DNA from: Culex pipiens pallens | Lineage: Eukaryota; Arthropoda; Insecta; Diptera; Culicidae | Assembly (NCBI RefSeq): GCF_016801865.2 | Contig: NC_068938.1 | Location: 87,657,899-87,721,898, forward strand | Direction: 5' to 3' | DNA: 64,000 nucleotides | Part shown: positions 49,434-61,200 of the stretch, piece by piece | Position numbering within the stretch: the stretch's first letter is position 1 | Layout: every line of letters starts with the position of its first letter | Notes under the pieces: model-generated | What the model was told of the DNA's origin: nothing | What the model saw: only the letters and a program-made list of their open reading frames with translations | Database searches by the model: none | Program-made: the position numbers and the translations under genes

Positions 49434-50155
49434 TAGAGTGTAACAAAAATGACTTTTTGGCGGGCATTCAAGGGTTTGTTCCGGTGGGCATACTAAGCCC
49501 AAATCCAAAATATGAGCTTGATTGGACGTAACAGGAGCTGGCGCTCCGCCCTTCAATTTTAAATGGGATTTAACCCGTAAAAAAAGATTTTTTCAAAAAT
49601 GTCACTTTTTGAGGCATTTTGGCCACCAATGCGTTTGCCAAAAACATCACTGGCGTGTAGGCCAGATCCTTGCGCATCTTTTGGTATATATAACATTGAC
49701 ATTTGGAGCACCCTGGAGCTCGGTACAGGCCTTCAAAGTTTGGCATTTTTTCGAAAAATCGGTCCCGGCAAAAAAGATATGCGTCGCGCCTCGCGACGCC
49801 CTAGACGCCATTTGATTTTGCCAGGGCCGATTTTTCGAAAAAATGCCAAACTTTGAAGACCTGTACCGAGCTCCAGGGTGCTCCAAATGTCAATGTTATA
49901 TATACCAAAAGATGCGCAAGGATCTGGCCTACACGCCAGTGATGTTTTTGGCAAACGCATTGGTGGCCAAAATGCCTCAAAAAGTGACATTTTTGAAAAA
50001 ATCTTTTTTTACGGGTTAAATCCCATTTAAAATTGAAGGGCGGAGCGCCAGCTCCTGTTACGTCCAATCAAGCTCATATTTTGGATTTGGGCTTAGTATG
50101 CCCACCGGAACAAACCCTTGAATGCCCGCCAAAAAGTCATTTTTGTTACATCCTA
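49434..50155. mobile_element. Palindromic element B2, 722 bp, near-perfect arms
   Basis: The ends tagagtgtaacaaaaatgac and gtcatttttgttacatccta are inverted. The arms are almost identical: the frames at 49522-49815 plus and 49801-50067 minus share their first 60 or so residues. The asymmetric centre at about 49760-49830 is the reverse complement of the B1 centre, so the copies have opposite orientation. TA borders both ends. Confidence 0.92.
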
Positions 50156-50313
50156 ATATATAGAGACACTAACATAAATTATGTTTAATTAAGAAATGTT
50201 TTGTTATAAACCACTAATAATTTGCTGCATGCAAAAATATTTCAGTTGATACAACGAAAAAAAAAGTTAAAAAATAGTTGAAAAATATTGTCCAGCCTGT
50301 TTTTTACAGAATA

Positions 50314-51962
50314 GAGCAATTCCAGCTCAAATCAGGAATTTTTCTGGTACTTTTGTACCCGACCCTCTCCGATTTCAATGAAAGTTTTTAGACATGTTAT
50401 CCTAGGCCTATATAAGCCATTTTTGTGTATATGGAGCCAATAGTACTCGAAAATAACATTTGAGAAGGGCGTAAGGTATTTAAATATTTTTGTATTTTGC
50501 AATTTAAAAATTACTGTGTCTCGAAGCCATTGCGTCGTATCAAAAAGTGGTCCAAGACAAACTTGTAGGAAATTGGATGGGCTTTCTGAAAAAAATACAC
50601 TGAAACAAAAATACACGCCACTTCTATGAGATTTTTTGATTTTTAAGTCTAAAACTTAAATTTAAAGGTGTTGTCACGATTTTTTTTCGTTCAAAATTTT
50701 TGAGGAAATAGCCTAAGATGTTACCAAAAGACTGACGAAAAATGCAGGATGGTATGTCTCTCCTAAAAAAATACAAAAATCATTTACTAAAACTGTTTTT
50801 TTGAAAAGTGGTCTAAACGTCAAAATTTTAAAAAAACCCACAGTGAGAATCGATTCTCCAGACAATTTTACATAAAAGTCTCCATATTGACCATTGTCCT
50901 ATGTCCAATCCTTGGGAAGATACAGCGGTTTTAAAAATAAAAATGATGAAAAAATGGGTTTTTTTTGTGGTTTTTGGCAATTTCTATATGACAGACTTGG
51001 TTTTTCAGTCTCGTAAATATTTTTACCGGAAAGCTCGTCCAATTTCCCATAAGTTTGCCTTTGACAGCTTTTTGATTTGACTCGTTTTGATATTTACGTA
51101 AGCTAATTTATTATCCAGGTTTCTACCACACTGAAAAAAATATTCTCTTTTCAGTTATTAACAATGTAATTAAGCTTATAACTGTAAGCCCTTACATCCA
51201 ATTGAAATGCTGTCAAAGGCAAACTTATGGGAAATTGGACGAGCTTTCCGGTAAAAATATTTACGAGACTGAAAAACCAAGTCTGTCATATAGAAATTGC
51301 CAAAAACCACCAAAAAACCCATTTTTTCATCATTTTTATTTTTAAAACCGCTGTATCTTCCCAAGGATTGGACATAGGACAATGGTCAATATGGAGACTT
51401 TATGTAAAATTGTCTGGGGAACCGCTTCCCACTATGGTTTTTTTTTTTAAATTTTGACGTTTAGACCACTTTTCAAAAAAACAGTTTTAGTAAATGATTT
51501 TTGTATTTTTTAGGAGAGACATACCATCCTGCATTTTTCGTCAGTCTTTTGGTAACATCTTAGGCTATTTCCTCAAAAATTTTGAACGAAAAAAAATCGT
51601 GACAACACCTTTAAATTTAAGTTTTAGACTTAAAAATCAAAAAATCTCATAGAAGTGGCGTGTATTTTTGTTTCAGTGTATTTTTTTCAGAAAGCCCATC
51701 CAATTTCCTACAAGTTTGTCTTGGACCACTTTTTGATACGACGCAATGGCTTCGAGACACAGTAATTTTTAAATTGCAAAATACAAAAATACTTAAATAC
51801 CTTACGCCCTTCTCAAATGTTATTTTCGAGTACTATTGGCTCCATATACACAAAAATGGCTTATATAGGCCTAGGATAACATGTCTAAAAACTTTCATTG
51901 AAATCGGAGAGGGTCGGGTACAAAAGTACCAGAAAAATTCCTGATTTGAGCTGGAATTGCTC
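50314..51962. mobile_element. Near-perfect palindromic element J, 1.65 kb
   Basis: The ends gagcaattccagctcaaatc and gatttgagctggaattgctc are exact inverses, with AATA at 50310-50313 and 51963-51966 as target duplication. The arms are about 760 bp with an asymmetric centre of about 130 bp (51075-51205). Frames at 50332-50616 minus and 51660-51944 plus encode the same 94 residues except one, so the arms are about 99% alike in that stretch. The shared gagcaattc end and 4-bp duplication link it to family D. Confidence 0.95.
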
Positions 51963-51966
51963 AATA

Positions 51967-54464
51967 TTTAACAATTATTCAGCTGAAAACAAAAAAAATA
52001 GTTAATTTTCTGAAAAAAATATTCTAGCAGTCGACTGCTAGAATTTTTTTTTGGTCATTTAACCAACAAAAATGGCAATTCTAACTATTTTTTTATTACT
52101 TTTACCTACTGGTGGTCAGCAATTTCGGGTTAACAAAATCAACAATCGATTGTTGAAAAAAAGCTGTGTAAAAAATTAGCCCATACTTTTAGTTAAATTA
52201 ACCAAGAATTTCTTAGATTTGCCCTGGCCGGTCTCTCCGTGAGTGTATCACTTTCACCCCTAATGAAAACTCTCATTTGTATGAAAGGGATGATGTATAC
52301 ACTATTGTTTACAAAAGTTTTGTGCAATTTTGAAATGTTAGGCTCCAAATCTAGTGCGGCGAAAAACTGCTTTGACCATTTCCTACCGTTTGTCACTTCC
52401 ACTCCAATCGCTACTAAACACTCTCTATTTGCTCTCGCTCGCACTCCAATCGGGTAGTACAGCGAATGGTTCAGAGAAACTGATTTCGTTGAGGTGCTCA
52501 AAGCTGACTGAGAATAGTTTGAGATCGGCTATGTTTTGATCATTTATCAAACTGCTTAAAACCAATGTTATCAAGTTTTTTTTCTGTAATTTTGTTGATA
52601 GCACAACATCAAATACACATTTGACAGCAATTTCCACCATACCAAATTCTATTTGACGGCAAACTGTTGTAGTGCAGGCGAAGTGAGCGCTGTGCTAGTA
52701 TTTTTTAGGATCTTTCCTCTCTGAGCATATTCGTGTGTGACCCGGGTTGACGGAGGGAGTAGGAAAAGAAACTCCCTAAGTATTTGTTTCGCTGAGTGAA
52801 GCGACTGAGCCAGCATGTCGTGTATGCTCGCGAATGGTTGCGCACCCCAGTCGGTAAAGATTCGTTCGGTGATGAGTGAGTGATTTCTGATCTTTGAACT
52901 GAAAATCAGGACCCTTGACGACAAGTTAGCACGACGGCGACGAGATGAGCTTTTGGTGTCACGGTACTTAAACATTTCAATTAATGCGCCTTAGAATAGT
53001 TTCACATTTTTTTCACATTTCGAAGCTTGATTCTAAAGGAAATTGTTATTCTCTACATTGATCTCTTGATCGAAACACTGATGCTCTGTGATTTCATTTT
53101 GAAATATTATTATCGCTTCAAAAATGTCATTGCTTGCCATCATTATGACCATCGTTGAAAAAAATAGATAAAAAATATAGTTGTTTGAAGTACAAACAAA
53201 ATTAATTCGAATATTTATGGTTCAGCGAAACTTAAAAATGTTAAAATCATTTTATAGTTCAGCGCAAAAAAAAACCTCTCCAAAAGCCATCAACATTTAA
53301 TGAACTCATCACATTGTAGTTTGATTACAATCTTGTTTTTATTTGCACCAGTGCACACACCAGAGAGACCTGCAAAAAAATGCTAAAACAAACTACCCTT
53401 TAAAAGCTCATGACAAATGCCCCGCAAGCTCGTCTCAAGAGCGACGAGTCACAAGATTTGTGCTGCGGGAAATCTCATAAAAAAGCGGGCAGCACAGAGA
53501 CACCCCACTTTTCGCTGATGACCATCATCTTTCCCCCTTGAGTTTTGGCGTGAAGGGGGGGGGGGGACGGTGGAATGTTGATGGGTTTGAGGGTGGGTTT
53601 CGCCGGTGGTGGTGTTAAGGTCGTTCGTGCAGTGAAAAGCTTTCACGGATTTTATTTTCCTCCCACTTTTTTCTTCTTACTTTTTTTTTCAAATGAATCT
53701 ACCATTTTTGGATTGTTTCGTGTCCTCGTTTTTAGTTTTTTCTTCCTTTTTTGTGTGCTGCTTGTGTGACTTTGGCTTTGCTTTATTTCTTTGCCACTTT
53801 TCCATCAGATTCGCTTCATTACGCGCGCACGTTCGCTCCACCCGTTGGCAGCACTGCCAGTCAGTGCTGCCAGGTTTGGAGAAGGACGATGTGTGGCAAT
53901 TTTGCCCTTTTACTATATTTTTTTTTGCCACTATTTCTAAAGTGGAGATTCACCCTTAATGATATATAGCCCTGGAAGCGAAATGAAGATTTAGAGACGA
54001 CGAACCTTGCCCGGATTAAACCTGCTCGAGTTTATGAGTGTGATGTACTACATAGAGTGGGACATAGAAAATGAAAATGCTATACTGGAGAAATGGCTGC
54101 AATAAAAAAGCGCTCTGGTGTCGTTTTTGAGAGGTGGAAGCATGATTTTATTTTCCGGGAGGTTTTGTGCCCTAGATATTGCTAGTTTGTGCTCACGGTA
54201 TGGTTTTAAGTGACATTGCGACGGTTAGAAAATGCTTTTAAATAGCAGTTTTAGTGGAATGATTTCCTTTCCATGTTGTTGACGATCATTTTAATTAATA
54301 AAAATAGATAAATAACTTCTTCGAACAAAAAGTTCAAGCTTATAAATTGTTTCAATGTATTTGAATTCACAAAGAATTAAACAAATTAAAGAAATTAAAA
54401 ACACAGAGAATACGAGTGCTCCAATCTAAAAAAAACAAAACAATATCATTCAAGCATTGCATTA
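51967..54464. other. Mostly single-copy region, no supported gene
   Basis: Contains moderate-GC stretches at 52200-52500, 52680-52960 and 53400-53950 with overlapping frames up to 108 codons on both strands. None shows a domain. A run of about 11 G near 53547 and the palindromic ggcagcactgcc near 53845 are the only compositional oddities. Candidate unique intronic or regulatory DNA. Confidence 0.4.
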
Positions 54465-55300
54465 GAGCAGTTCTCTCAGATTTCGGTCATTTGATTTTTT
54501 TTGTATTTTTTAATCCGACTGAAACTTTTTTGGTGCCTTCGGTATGCCCAAAGAAGCCATTTTGCATCATTAGTTTGTCCATATAATTTTCTATACAAAT
54601 TTGGCAGCAGTCCATACAAAAATGATGTATGAAAATTCAAAAATCAATATCTTTTGAAGGAATTTTCTGATTGATTTGGTATCTTCGGCAAAGTTGTAGG
54701 TATGGACCACAATTAAAAAAAATTATACACGGTAAAAAAATTAACTCTTGGTCACTAAAACTTGATTTGCAAAAAAAAAACACTATTTTATTTATTTTTT
54801 TATTTTTTGATTTGACTTTTCAGATTTTTTTTAAAAATCGATGCTGATTGTTTCAAAAAATCGAAATATTGGTCGCAAGTCCACCGGTTCCAATCTAAAA
54901 CCATTTTTACGTATCTGTTTTGAAAATAGTCGAAGTTTTCATTTTTTTTAAATAAGTGCACAAGTTTGCTCACTTTTGGAAAAAATATTTTTGAAAAGCT
55001 AAGAAAATTCACTATGTTTTGCCTATTTGAACATTGTTGATACGACCCTTAGTTGATGAGATATTGCCATGCAAGTGATCAATTTTTTTTAGAAAATGGT
55101 CGGTTGTTTGGGTAAGACTTGGAAAACATCAATTTTCCTGTTTTAAACACTTGCATGCCAATATCTCAGCAACTAAGGATCGTATCAACAAAGTTCAAAA
55201 AAGCAAAATATAAAAGCTTTTCAAAAATATTTTTTTTAAAGTGGGCAAACATGTGCACTAATTTAAAAAAAATATAAAAACTTCGACTATTTTTAAAATA

Positions 55301-55515
55301 CCGTCAACTGGGGCGAATCGGGATAACTGTCTGAATAGGAACAGCACGATTAAGAGCACTTAGAAGCTTCAATTTAGGAAATTAATGAACACATTTTGTT
55401 GCTCTGAATCTGGTCTAACCGAAACCACTTCAAAAAAGCAAAATGTTAGGCTTCAACATTGCTAAAACTGCTGTCCCAATTCGCCCCATGTGTCCCGATT
55501 CGCCCCAGATGACGG
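55301..55515. mobile_element. 215-bp MITE G nested in D3
   Basis: The ends ccgtcaactggggcgaatcg and cgattcgccccagatgacgg are imperfect inverted repeats, with TA at 55299-55300 and 55516-55517. An extra caattcgccccat lies inside near 55475-55488. The left D3 arm has no matching insert. The family resembles element H. Confidence 0.85.
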
Positions 55516-55989
55516 TAGTTACCCAAAAATGGCTTGAACTTGAAAACGGTGCACTTTATCAAAATTTCACTAAAGTTTTTTTTTAAAGCAAATTTGGTTT
55601 TTACATCGGAAAATAAAGTTGAAAAATTTTTGCGACCAATACTTCGATTTTTTTTTTAAATCAGAATTGATTAAAAATTCATAACTTGGTCAATAATTTT
55701 TTGCACAACCTGTAAATTTCTGAAAAATTGGCTTTTGATGTCCTAAAACATTAAAAAACTATAAACAGTGTTTTTTTGCAAATCAAGTTTTAGTGACAAA
55801 AAGTTAATGAAAAAATCACCAAAAAAATTTTACCGTGTATAATTTTTTTTCAGTGTAGCCTTTATTCATACCTACAACTTTGCCGAAGATAGCAAATCGA
55901 TTAAAAAATTCCTTCAAAAGAAACAGATTTTTGAAATATCATATATCATTTTTGTATGAACAGTTGAGAAATTTGTATGGAATATCATA

Positions 55990-56408
55990 CACCCAAAACT
56001 GGCAGCGCTAGTCCGAGAGAATGATGGTCTCGAGTCGAGAGAATAGTGGTACCATTCACGGACGCAGAGAACACAGCTCGAGATGGGCGATAGAACTATT
56101 CTCTCGAGGTTCATTTGCAAAAAAAGTTCATCCGTCAAACAAAAAATCAAAAGTGTCGACAACGGGAATCGAACCAGAGACCTTTGACAAACCAATCCAA
56201 TGACTTAGCTGCCTCGGCCACCACAGCTTGGCGACCATGGAGAAGTCAGAAGTCGATGTATGACACTTGTTGGAGATTTATTGATTCAACTAACGAATGA
56301 ACTCATTTGTTATGATGGTGTGAGTTGGTACCATTATTCTATCGATTTTGGCACTGAGCCCTCAATAAATTTTGTGAGAACGATTATCTCGATTCTGAAT
56401 TTTGGGTG
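55990..56408 (-). mobile_element. TIR element E3 with tRNA-like core, nested in D3
   Basis: The ends cacccaaaac and attttgggtg are inverted, with TA at 55988-55989 and 56409-56410. The core at about 56158-56225, read on the minus strand, has gtggccgaggcagc and ggttcgattcccg, an A-box and B-box pair like those of E1 and E2 but from a different tRNA-like sequence. Compared with the intact left arm of D3, the insertion adds only the element and one TA. Confidence 0.85.
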
Positions 56409-56562
56409 TATGGACAAGCTAATGATGCAAAATGGCTTCTTTGGGCATACCGAAGGCACAAAAAAAGTTTCAGCCGGATTAAAAAATACAAAAATTAAAA
56501 TTCCAAAAAAAATTACCGATTTCATAGAGAATTGCTCTGAAGGTATTGAAACCTTTTGAGTA

Positions 56563-57765
56563 CCGTCAATCGGGGTGACAATGGGTTAAGAAACGATACG
56601 GTAATCAAACCATCCACATTAACGACCCCCAGGTCTTTTGTGGTCTCTATTGCAAGTTTCTGCTCGAACGTAGGAGTCCGAAGGCTTGAATGGGGAGAGC
56701 ACCCAAACCTCTTTTACTCCAAGGAACCTTCCACCCCAGTGTTTGAACTGACGATCTTCGGATTGCGAGTCCAACCGCCGCCAGCGATTCCACCGGAGTA
56801 GGTTTGGTTTGGTGTGTTGTTTGTATTTATGGCATGGAGACGACTCCTACACCTGGAATGACTTAACGGCCTAACAACCAAGCCGGGACCGACATTTTAC
56901 TTCCTCATCCGATGGAAGGTTGCAGCAGATGGGAATCGAACCCAGAATCATCCGCTTACAAAGCGGACAGCGTAACCATTCGGCCACGCACTGCCACGCT
57001 ACACCTCTCGTAACTTCTTAATAACAAAAATAATTTAATAACATCGAAAAACTTTTAACGTAGAATTGTTTTTCGATTGTTAACTATCATTTTCCCAAAA
57101 TATGGTGGAATTTGATGAACTCTTCCTTAAATGCCAATCGTTTGGAAATCCACCCAATCTCACCCCTTAGAGGGGGTGACACTGGGTCAAATCAAACTGA
57201 AGTGATGCTCAAATACAAATATAAATAAATGACATCCAACAGTGTGGCTTATCTAAGGGAATCTTATTGATATGCTATAGCGTTGGAAGCGGAGATTTTT
57301 AAATATTAAGGTACTATTTGGGCAATTTCGAAAAGTACAATAAATTGATGATTTTTCGAAAAGTAATTTTTGGCCAAAAACGAACCTTAAATGCAGGCCA
57401 AGGGCGAATGATGCTGATGATACCTCTTTAGTTGACGCTCAGGCGAGGAACATCCTGGAACATCCTGCTAGTCCTGTTAGATCATTCTTGATCAAGACAG
57501 TATAGCTCTCGTTCCTTGCAAGTGTCCTATTTTCTTACCTCCACTTTGGCTTGGTTTCGGTCAATGCCCGTTCTTACACTGAAAATTGCGAATTGCGAAA
57601 AACGTACCTAAAATTTAGAAAGCTGGCAAAATGAACGTAATTTTGTCAACAAAGGTTTCTTGAGGAGGTTTCAACCCTAAACAACCTGAGAAATTGCAAA
57701 ATCCATAAAAAAAATCATGTTGACCCAATTTCACCCCCCAAATCCAATGTTACCTCCCCTGACGG
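56563..57765. mobile_element. TA-flanked MITE H containing a SINE
   Basis: The ends ccgtcaatcggggtgacaat and acctcccctgacgg share the inverted ccgtca core, with a further ggggtgac/caccccc pairing, and are bordered by TA at 56561-56562 and 57766-57767. Internal ggggtgac motifs recur near 57174. SINE T copy 4 is nested at 56604-56996. It is the last element before the MBLAC1 exon. Confidence 0.75.
56604..56996 (-). mobile_element. Dimeric tRNA-derived SINE T, copy 4
   Basis: Minus-strand copy with the intact Thr(TGT)-like head (56925-56996) and the second tRNA-like stem-loop. The flanks gatacggta and gctacacct are only weakly alike, so the target duplication has decayed or is not simple. It is nested inside MITE H, so it is younger than that element. 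Confidence 0.88.
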
Positions 57766-57939
57766 TATTCAAACTCATTTTGAATTTAAATATCGATTTT
57801 GAATTTAAATATTAATTTTGAACATATCACAGATGCACTTAGGAAAAGGGATATCAAATAAATAAAAACAATGTTTTGTAAATCACATTTTTTCAAAATT
57901 TCACCACCCACTTCTCTCTCTCCCCCCCCCTCCTTCCAG

Positions 57940-58298
57940 CTCCCTTCCGCCTGTCGGACACGATCGAGGTGCTGGCCACGCCGGGCCACACGCTGTCCTG
58001 CGTATCGCTGCTGGTTCGCAACTGCACCGTCGCACCAAACGCCGATGCCGGTGACATCCCGAACGCCCCCCAAACGGTGGCCATCGTGGGCGATCTGTTC
58101 GAGCGCGCCGAGGACATCGCGGACGCGGCCCTCTGGCTCGATGCGGGCAGCGAAGATCCGGCCGCGCAGCGGCGCAACCGGGCCCGGATGGCCACCCTGG
58201 CGGACTACATCGTGCCGGGGCACGGACCGGGCTTTGCGGTGACGGGGGATGCTAGGGCGGCGCTGAATGCGCAGCAGGTGGGGGACGCCGCACAGTAA
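57940..58298 (+). CDS. MBLAC1: MBLAC1-like metallo-beta-lactamase-fold hydrolase, terminal exon
   Basis: The exon follows a strong polypyrimidine tract and AG at 57938-57939 and ends in TAA at 58296-58298. Its first two bases complete a split codon (phase 1 intron), then 118 residues follow. Three metal-ligand positions of the fold are visible: His16 in ATPGHT, Asp51 in IVGDLFE and His94 in VPGHGP. GDLFERAEDI and LADYIVPGHGP match the MBLAC1 family (Drosophila CG9117 type) as I know it; human MBLAC1 acts as a ribonuclease in histone pre-mRNA 3' processing. The N-terminal half with HxHxDH must lie in upstream exons, which I did not find. GC is far higher than in the surrounding DNA. The tail after GFAVTG is Ala-rich and probably species-specific. 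Confidence 0.88.
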
Positions 58299-61200
58299 TT
58301 AGGTGGCGGAAGTTTTGAACACTCTTAAATGAACATTGTAATCGAGTTTTTTCCTAGATTAGTTGTTGGCTTGCGTTGGTTTTTTGAGAGAAATTAAAAA
58401 AAATGCTTACAGAATTACAGTTATTGAGGAATATTATTACAATTGAAGAGAAAATATTAAATACGTTATTATGATTACTGAAAACAAAGCATTTAAGTCG
58501 AGTGAATTCGAATATTTGAAAGGCATGAAGTGAAAAGAGCACACATTACTAGAGTTACATTGGTTTGTTAGGTAAGCAGTTGAACTATCACGAAAGCTAG
58601 GTTTGTTACAGAGTGCGCAAGAAAGTGTTTCAATTTGCTTTATTACAAATAGAGGAAAATAGAAGAGTAAAAATGACATGAGTTTGATTGCAATAGCCTT
58701 CGTTTAACGGTTTGTATTTGATATCAGCTACAAGAACTTTGCTGGACGCAAGTCCATGCGAGCAAATCACACAAGAAAAATATATTATGAAAAAAAAGGA
58801 AACAAATATTAAACGTGCACGATATTAATACGCAACTTTATGGTCATACATGTATGTTAGCGGAATTAGAGTTTCAAGTTTCTTAACAATTATGTATTTG
58901 TGACATGGTAAAAAAACACACGTATTACTGGAAGAAGAAAAAACAAACAATACAAACAACACAATGTAGTAGTTTTAAATGTTCAATCTTTGTTCGAGAA
59001 GGAAGAAACCAGCAGAAACAAAAAAATAGTAGTTCTACAACTGCAGTTGAACGGTACCAATTTCCCAACAAAATGGTTGTGCTGAAATAGAACAAGAACA
59101 GACCACACGCAAACACTAGTAGAGAACCAGTTTTTGGACGCCTCCGGCTCGGTAGGAACCGGCAGGTGGCCGTGCTTCAAGAAAACAGAAACAAAAAACA
59201 ACAAAAATGCCAATGAAAGCAACCACACACACATTCACAAGCAAAAACGCAAGTAAAACTTAAATTATAATTGTTTATTTGTTTAGAGTATAATGTGAAA
59301 AAAAAAAATCACACACATACACATACAAAAAAAAATACATCGTTTAACTCACACACGTGTGCGGCTCGCGACGCACACCAGCCCGGTCGCGGTCGCACAC
59401 CCAGAGCTGTGACAAGCAGCGACACTTTCACACTATTTGGATCTAACTCGATTTAAAACCAGAGAATAAAATCAGGCTAGAGAAAGAAAGAAAGAAGGAA
59501 AAGGAAACATCTGGAATGGTAGCAAAACGAAATTGCTAAACCAAAAAAAAACTTAGCTTTAAGAAACCAAAACAAAGCAAGAACTAATCAATGTTGTTAA
59601 AAAAGAAATCAATGTTTAGGTGGAAATGAAAAAAAAAACACTTTAAACAAGCATAACTCATCGTACGACACTGAAAAACGTTGTCACCCATACTGCAAAA
59701 CGTTCATCGCACACTAAATATCAACACACACACACCTTCTTCGCCGCGAAGAAGTCATTGAAACACACACACACACAAACTTTAGCTGGTAAGTATAACC
59801 TCATGCAAAACACTGGTAGAATCCCCCCCCCCTTTTGCGTGGCCACGTGGTCCACGTGGTTCGCTAGGAATCCGGCACGTGGCTCTCGCGAGGGGGAGGC
59901 AAAAATCAGTCAAGCATAGAACCACAATAAAATGACTTGAGCAAAATATACAGCAGCATGCAGCTGTATCTTTTACCCGTAGACAAGATAAGGTTTATAA
60001 TGATTATAAAATGGTAAACATTGTAGCTTTAAGAAGTAATTTTAAGCAGCAGCAGCATGACCCTTAAAAGTAAGCAAAAAAAGCATTGTTCATATTTTGG
60101 AAGAGTATGAATAATGCAAAAGATACGATTAATGAGACGCAGTAGTCTTGTTGAAATAATAAAATGTTATTGATTAAATATATAACGGTAAACACACATC
60201 ATATGGATATTCAAGTTGAACTATTGATATGCTTTACATAAAATAAGCAGCAGCAGCATGATTCATTAAGAGATATTAATGAATAGTAATATAAGCAAAC
60301 AACTATGAACAAGTAAAATGAGATATATTATCCAACCAAAAAAAAACACATAAAATATACTAACCAACTTCACTGTATCAATAAAAAAGAAAAAAAAAAC
60401 AGGCAAATGTAAGCGAATGATTAAATCGGCGAAAAAAAAAAAAAATTAATCCAAGCAACCAAGCAAGCAAAATCACTTCCCCAAGTGAAACCCCAACATT
60501 GCTTCTCTAGAAACGGAAGCAGCAAAGTTATATCAAAAAGGCAACCAGAGAATAAAAAAAACACAAAAAAAAACAAAAAAAAACCAAGCAACCAAGGCAA
60601 CCAAGAGACGAAACTGATTCACTGTAAAACCAAACCAAGAACTTCGAAAACCATCTAAAACTCGTCGATGGCGGGCGACACGTGCTGCGCAACTACCATC
60701 CGCGTGGTTTTTTGCGGGGGCCTACTAAGATCTCTGGCCACCGCAGACACGCTGCGGCACGGCCGCCGATCAAATCGATGAAAGTTTAAAACAAAACAAA
60801 AAAAATAAAGAACAAGAAAACCAACAACAACGGAAACCAACAAAAAAGCAAAACCCTGTTTGATTTCACACGTGTGGGGGTGAGTTGAGAAAAAAGGTCC
60901 TTGTCCACGTGTGGGTCCGCGTAATGTCTCTTTGGGGAGGTTGGTGGTGGTGTTGGCATTTGGCGTAAATGTTATTTTGAAATGAAGCGTTTGAGTTTAT
61001 ACTTAAAGGACATTTTTTGCGTTATTTTTGTAGCTCACGTTATTTTTGTAGCTTTTACAACAGGCTGTGGATTTTCCTATTTGAATCAAATTTTGCGAAT
61101 CTCAGTTGAGCAATTCTCTACCAAAACCAGAAATAGATTTGATTTGGCTAAAAATTTATTGGGGCCTTCCTTAAACCTAAAGAAACCGTTTTGTGTCATT

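Larger units (their letters stand above)
54465..56536. mobile_element. Palindromic element D3 with two nested insertions
   Basis: The ends gagcagttctctc and agagaattgctc and mirror-ordered D phrases (catcattagtttgtcca, then its inverse acaagctaatgatg) define a D copy of about 1.4 kb, expanded to 2.07 kb by nested elements G (55301-55515) and E3 (55990-56408). Both sit in the right arm, and the D arm sequence continues across each. The flanks atta and tgaa do not match, so no target duplication is called. Confidence 0.85.
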